The position numbers and the translations under genes are program-made. From Gemmatimonadaceae bacterium (GTDB lineage Bacteria; Gemmatimonadota; Gemmatimonadetes; Gemmatimonadales; Gemmatimonadaceae), in assembly GCA_019752115.1 (NCBI GenBank), contig JAIEMN010000016.1:36454-100453 (forward strand): a DNA stretch of 64,000 nt, read 5' to 3'. Shown in pieces: positions 62,777 through 64,000 of this stretch (positions within the stretch are counted from its first letter, which is position 1; each line of letters starts with the position of its first letter). The notes under the pieces were generated by a model, which ran no database searches, was not told the origin of the DNA, and was given only the letters and a program-made list of their open reading frames with translations.

Positions 62777-63864
62777 TCGGGCACATCCACCTTGCGAAGG
62801 TCCGTATCGATCGGCGTAACGGGGGCGAGCTCGCCGAGCCGGCGCGCCGATACGAGCACGCGGCTTTCGAGACTGCCCACCGCGCGATTGTACGCCGTCA
62901 TGGCGCGCTGCAGCCCGCGCCCCAACTCCGTGAGCTGTTCGTCGAACACCGCGAGCCGCTCGTGCAACTCCCGGCCCAGCGTAGCCACTTCGGCCGCTTC
63001 TTCGGCCACACGCTCCTGACGCCACCCATACGCCGCCGCCTTCAGCAGCGCGATGAGCGTCGTGGGCGTCGCCAGCAGCACGCGCTCACCCAACGCGGCC
63101 TCGAGCAGCGACGGATCAGCATCCAGCGCCGCCGCAAAGAACGCTTCCCCAGGGAGAAAGAGCACCACGAAGTCCGGTGCATCGGGGAACTGCATCCAGT
63201 ACCGCTTGCTCGCCAGGCGCTGCACATGCGCCCGCACCTGCGCCGCATGCTCGGCGAGCCACGCGGTCCGCTGCTTGTCATCACTCGCGGCCATCGCCTC
63301 GAGATAGCCCGTGAGTGGCGCCTTGGCGTCCACCACGATGCGCCGCTCACCCGGCAAGCGCACAAGGAGATCGGGGCGCTGTACGCCGTCTTCCGTGCGC
63401 ACGGTGACCTGCGGTTCGAAGTCGCAGTAGGCGAGCATCCCCGCCAGCTCGCACACCCGCCGCAGCTGCAGCTCTCCCCACTGCCCACGCACCGTCGGTG
63501 CACGCAGGGCCTGCGACAGCTGCTGCGTCTCCCGGCGCAGCGACTCCCCCGCGGTGGCCACGGCCTCGAGGCGTTCGCCGATCTGCCCGGCGACCTGCGC
63601 CTGCGCCCGCCCGAGCTGCGCGAGGGCATCGTCGTACCGCGCGAGCGTATCCCGGATGGGGGCCAGCAGCTCCGCCACATTGCCGTGGCGCGCCGTGAGC
63701 TGCGCCTCCGCTTCATGGCGCGCCAACTGCGCCTTGAGCGGCGCTTCCGCTTCGCTCACCCGCCGCGCCGTATCGGCCGCGGCGATGCGCTGCGAAATCA
63801 GCCACGCGCCAAGCGCGCCAACCGCACACCCCAGCAGGGCCCACACCCACGGGAGGAGTTCCAT
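62773..63864 (-). CDS. rmuC: RmuC-family DNA recombination protein
   Basis: A 363-residue protein with an N-terminal membrane segment (LLPWVWALLGCAVGALGAWL), a coiled coil to about residue 120, and the RmuC nuclease-like domain (RGQWGELQLRRVCELAGML, DLLVRLPGERRIVVDAKAPL, FVVLFLPGEAFFAAALD). RmuC limits recombination at inverted repeats. Start at MELLPWVW, which has a GGAGG upstream. Confidence 0.92.
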   Translation of the reverse strand: MELLPWVWALLGCAVGALGAWLISQRIAAADTARRVSEAEAPLKAQLARHEAEAQLTARHGNVAELLAPIRDTLARYDDALAQLGRAQAQVAGQIGERLEAVATAGESLRRETQQLSQALRAPTVRGQWGELQLRRVCELAGMLAYCDFEPQVTVRTEDGVQRPDLLVRLPGERRIVVDAKAPLTGYLEAMAASDDKQRTAWLAEHAAQVRAHVQRLASKRYWMQFPDAPDFVVLFLPGEAFFAAALDADPSLLEAALGERVLLATPTTLIALLKAAAYGWRQERVAEEAAEVATLGRELHERLAVFDEQLTELGRGLQRAMTAYNRAVGSLESRVLVSARRLGELAPVTPIDTDLRKVDVPE

Positions 63865-63950
63865 GCGCTCCAAGCTACTGATCGGTGTGGTCAGCGGGAA
63901 ACTGCCTTGGATTCCTCGAATGTCTTCTATGAGAAAGGCCAACTAGTCAA

Positions 63951-63966
63951 GGCCACCGTGGTGGCC
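63951..63966. repeat. Small perfect hairpin upstream of rmuC
   Basis: GGCCACC-GT-GGTGGCC. No gene is recognised in the last 136 bp of the window. Confidence 0.4.
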
Positions 63967-64000
63967 TCGCGGCTGGGTCCTGCGCGAGAATCGGTGCGAC

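Overview
The window is 64 kb of GC-rich DNA from a diderm bacterium. It carries an almost complete peritrichous- or polar-type flagellar and chemotaxis locus. P-ring and L-ring genes (flgI, flgH) show an outer membrane. A carboxypeptidase-regulatory/TonB-plug-like protein, an M1 peptidase and weak Shine-Dalgarno use fit Gemmatimonadota (Gemmatimonas-like). That assignment is an inference from gene content, not from a marker gene. No rRNA, tRNA, CRISPR array or recognisable transposase was seen.

Layout. (1) 1-5066, plus strand: four tightly coupled surface-glycan genes (asparagine-synthase-like amidotransferase, GT-B glycosyltransferase, FemAB-like acyltransferase, formyltransferase). They converge on a minus-strand unit flgL-fliW-TPR/glycosyltransferase that has a sigma-28 type promoter; together they look like a flagellin glycosylation region. 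(2) 8284-9744: an NtrC-type sigma-54 activator. (3) 10189-22520: flgB-flgC-hypothetical-fliE-fliF-fliG-fliH-fliI-fliJ-motE-like-fliK-flgD-flgE, ending in a strong terminator. (4) 22747-26500: fliL-fliM-fliN-fliO/P. (5) 26686-34420: cheA-cheW-mcp-cheY-cheB-cheR-cheX behind a sigma-28 type promoter. (6) 34395-35621, minus: an archaeal-type AAA ATPase. (7) 35914-43181: fliQ-fliR-flhB-flhA-flhF-flhG-fliA-small membrane protein. (8) 43195-45601, minus: a TonB-plug-like gene broken by one stop codon, then vapBC. (9) 45851-52386: flgF-flgG-flgA-flgH-flgI-flgJ-flgN-flgK-csrA. (10) 52391-56706: a small degenerate histidine-kinase-like protein, motAB, a four-helix-bundle gene between inverted repeats, and an EAL-HDOD protein. 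(11) 56800-63864: lipoprotein, ABC exporter, acidic hypothetical protein, M1 peptidase, rmuC.

Regulation can be read directly. Four structural operons (flgB, fliL, fliQ, flgF) each have a GG-N10-GC sigma-54 promoter, and each has an ACTTA-containing box whose CTTA starts 32-33 bp upstream of the -24 GG. The fliQ operon encodes FliA (sigma-28), and FliA-type promoters precede flgL and cheA. This gives a two-tier cascade: sigma-54 plus activator, then basal body and FliA, then late genes. FliW and CsrA lie in different tiers and probably form the FliW-CsrA-flagellin switch. Flagellin, fliD, fliS and flgM are not in the window.

Most unusual points: a FliK-like hook-length protein carrying an apparently intact M15 zinc peptidase domain while FlgJ has no hydrolase domain; a fused FliO-FliP with an internal signal-peptide-like segment; an FlhG that keeps its FlhF-activating motif but lacks both signature lysines of its P-loop; the shared box upstream of the sigma-54 promoters; and a four-helix-bundle gene bracketed by 26-bp inverted repeats.
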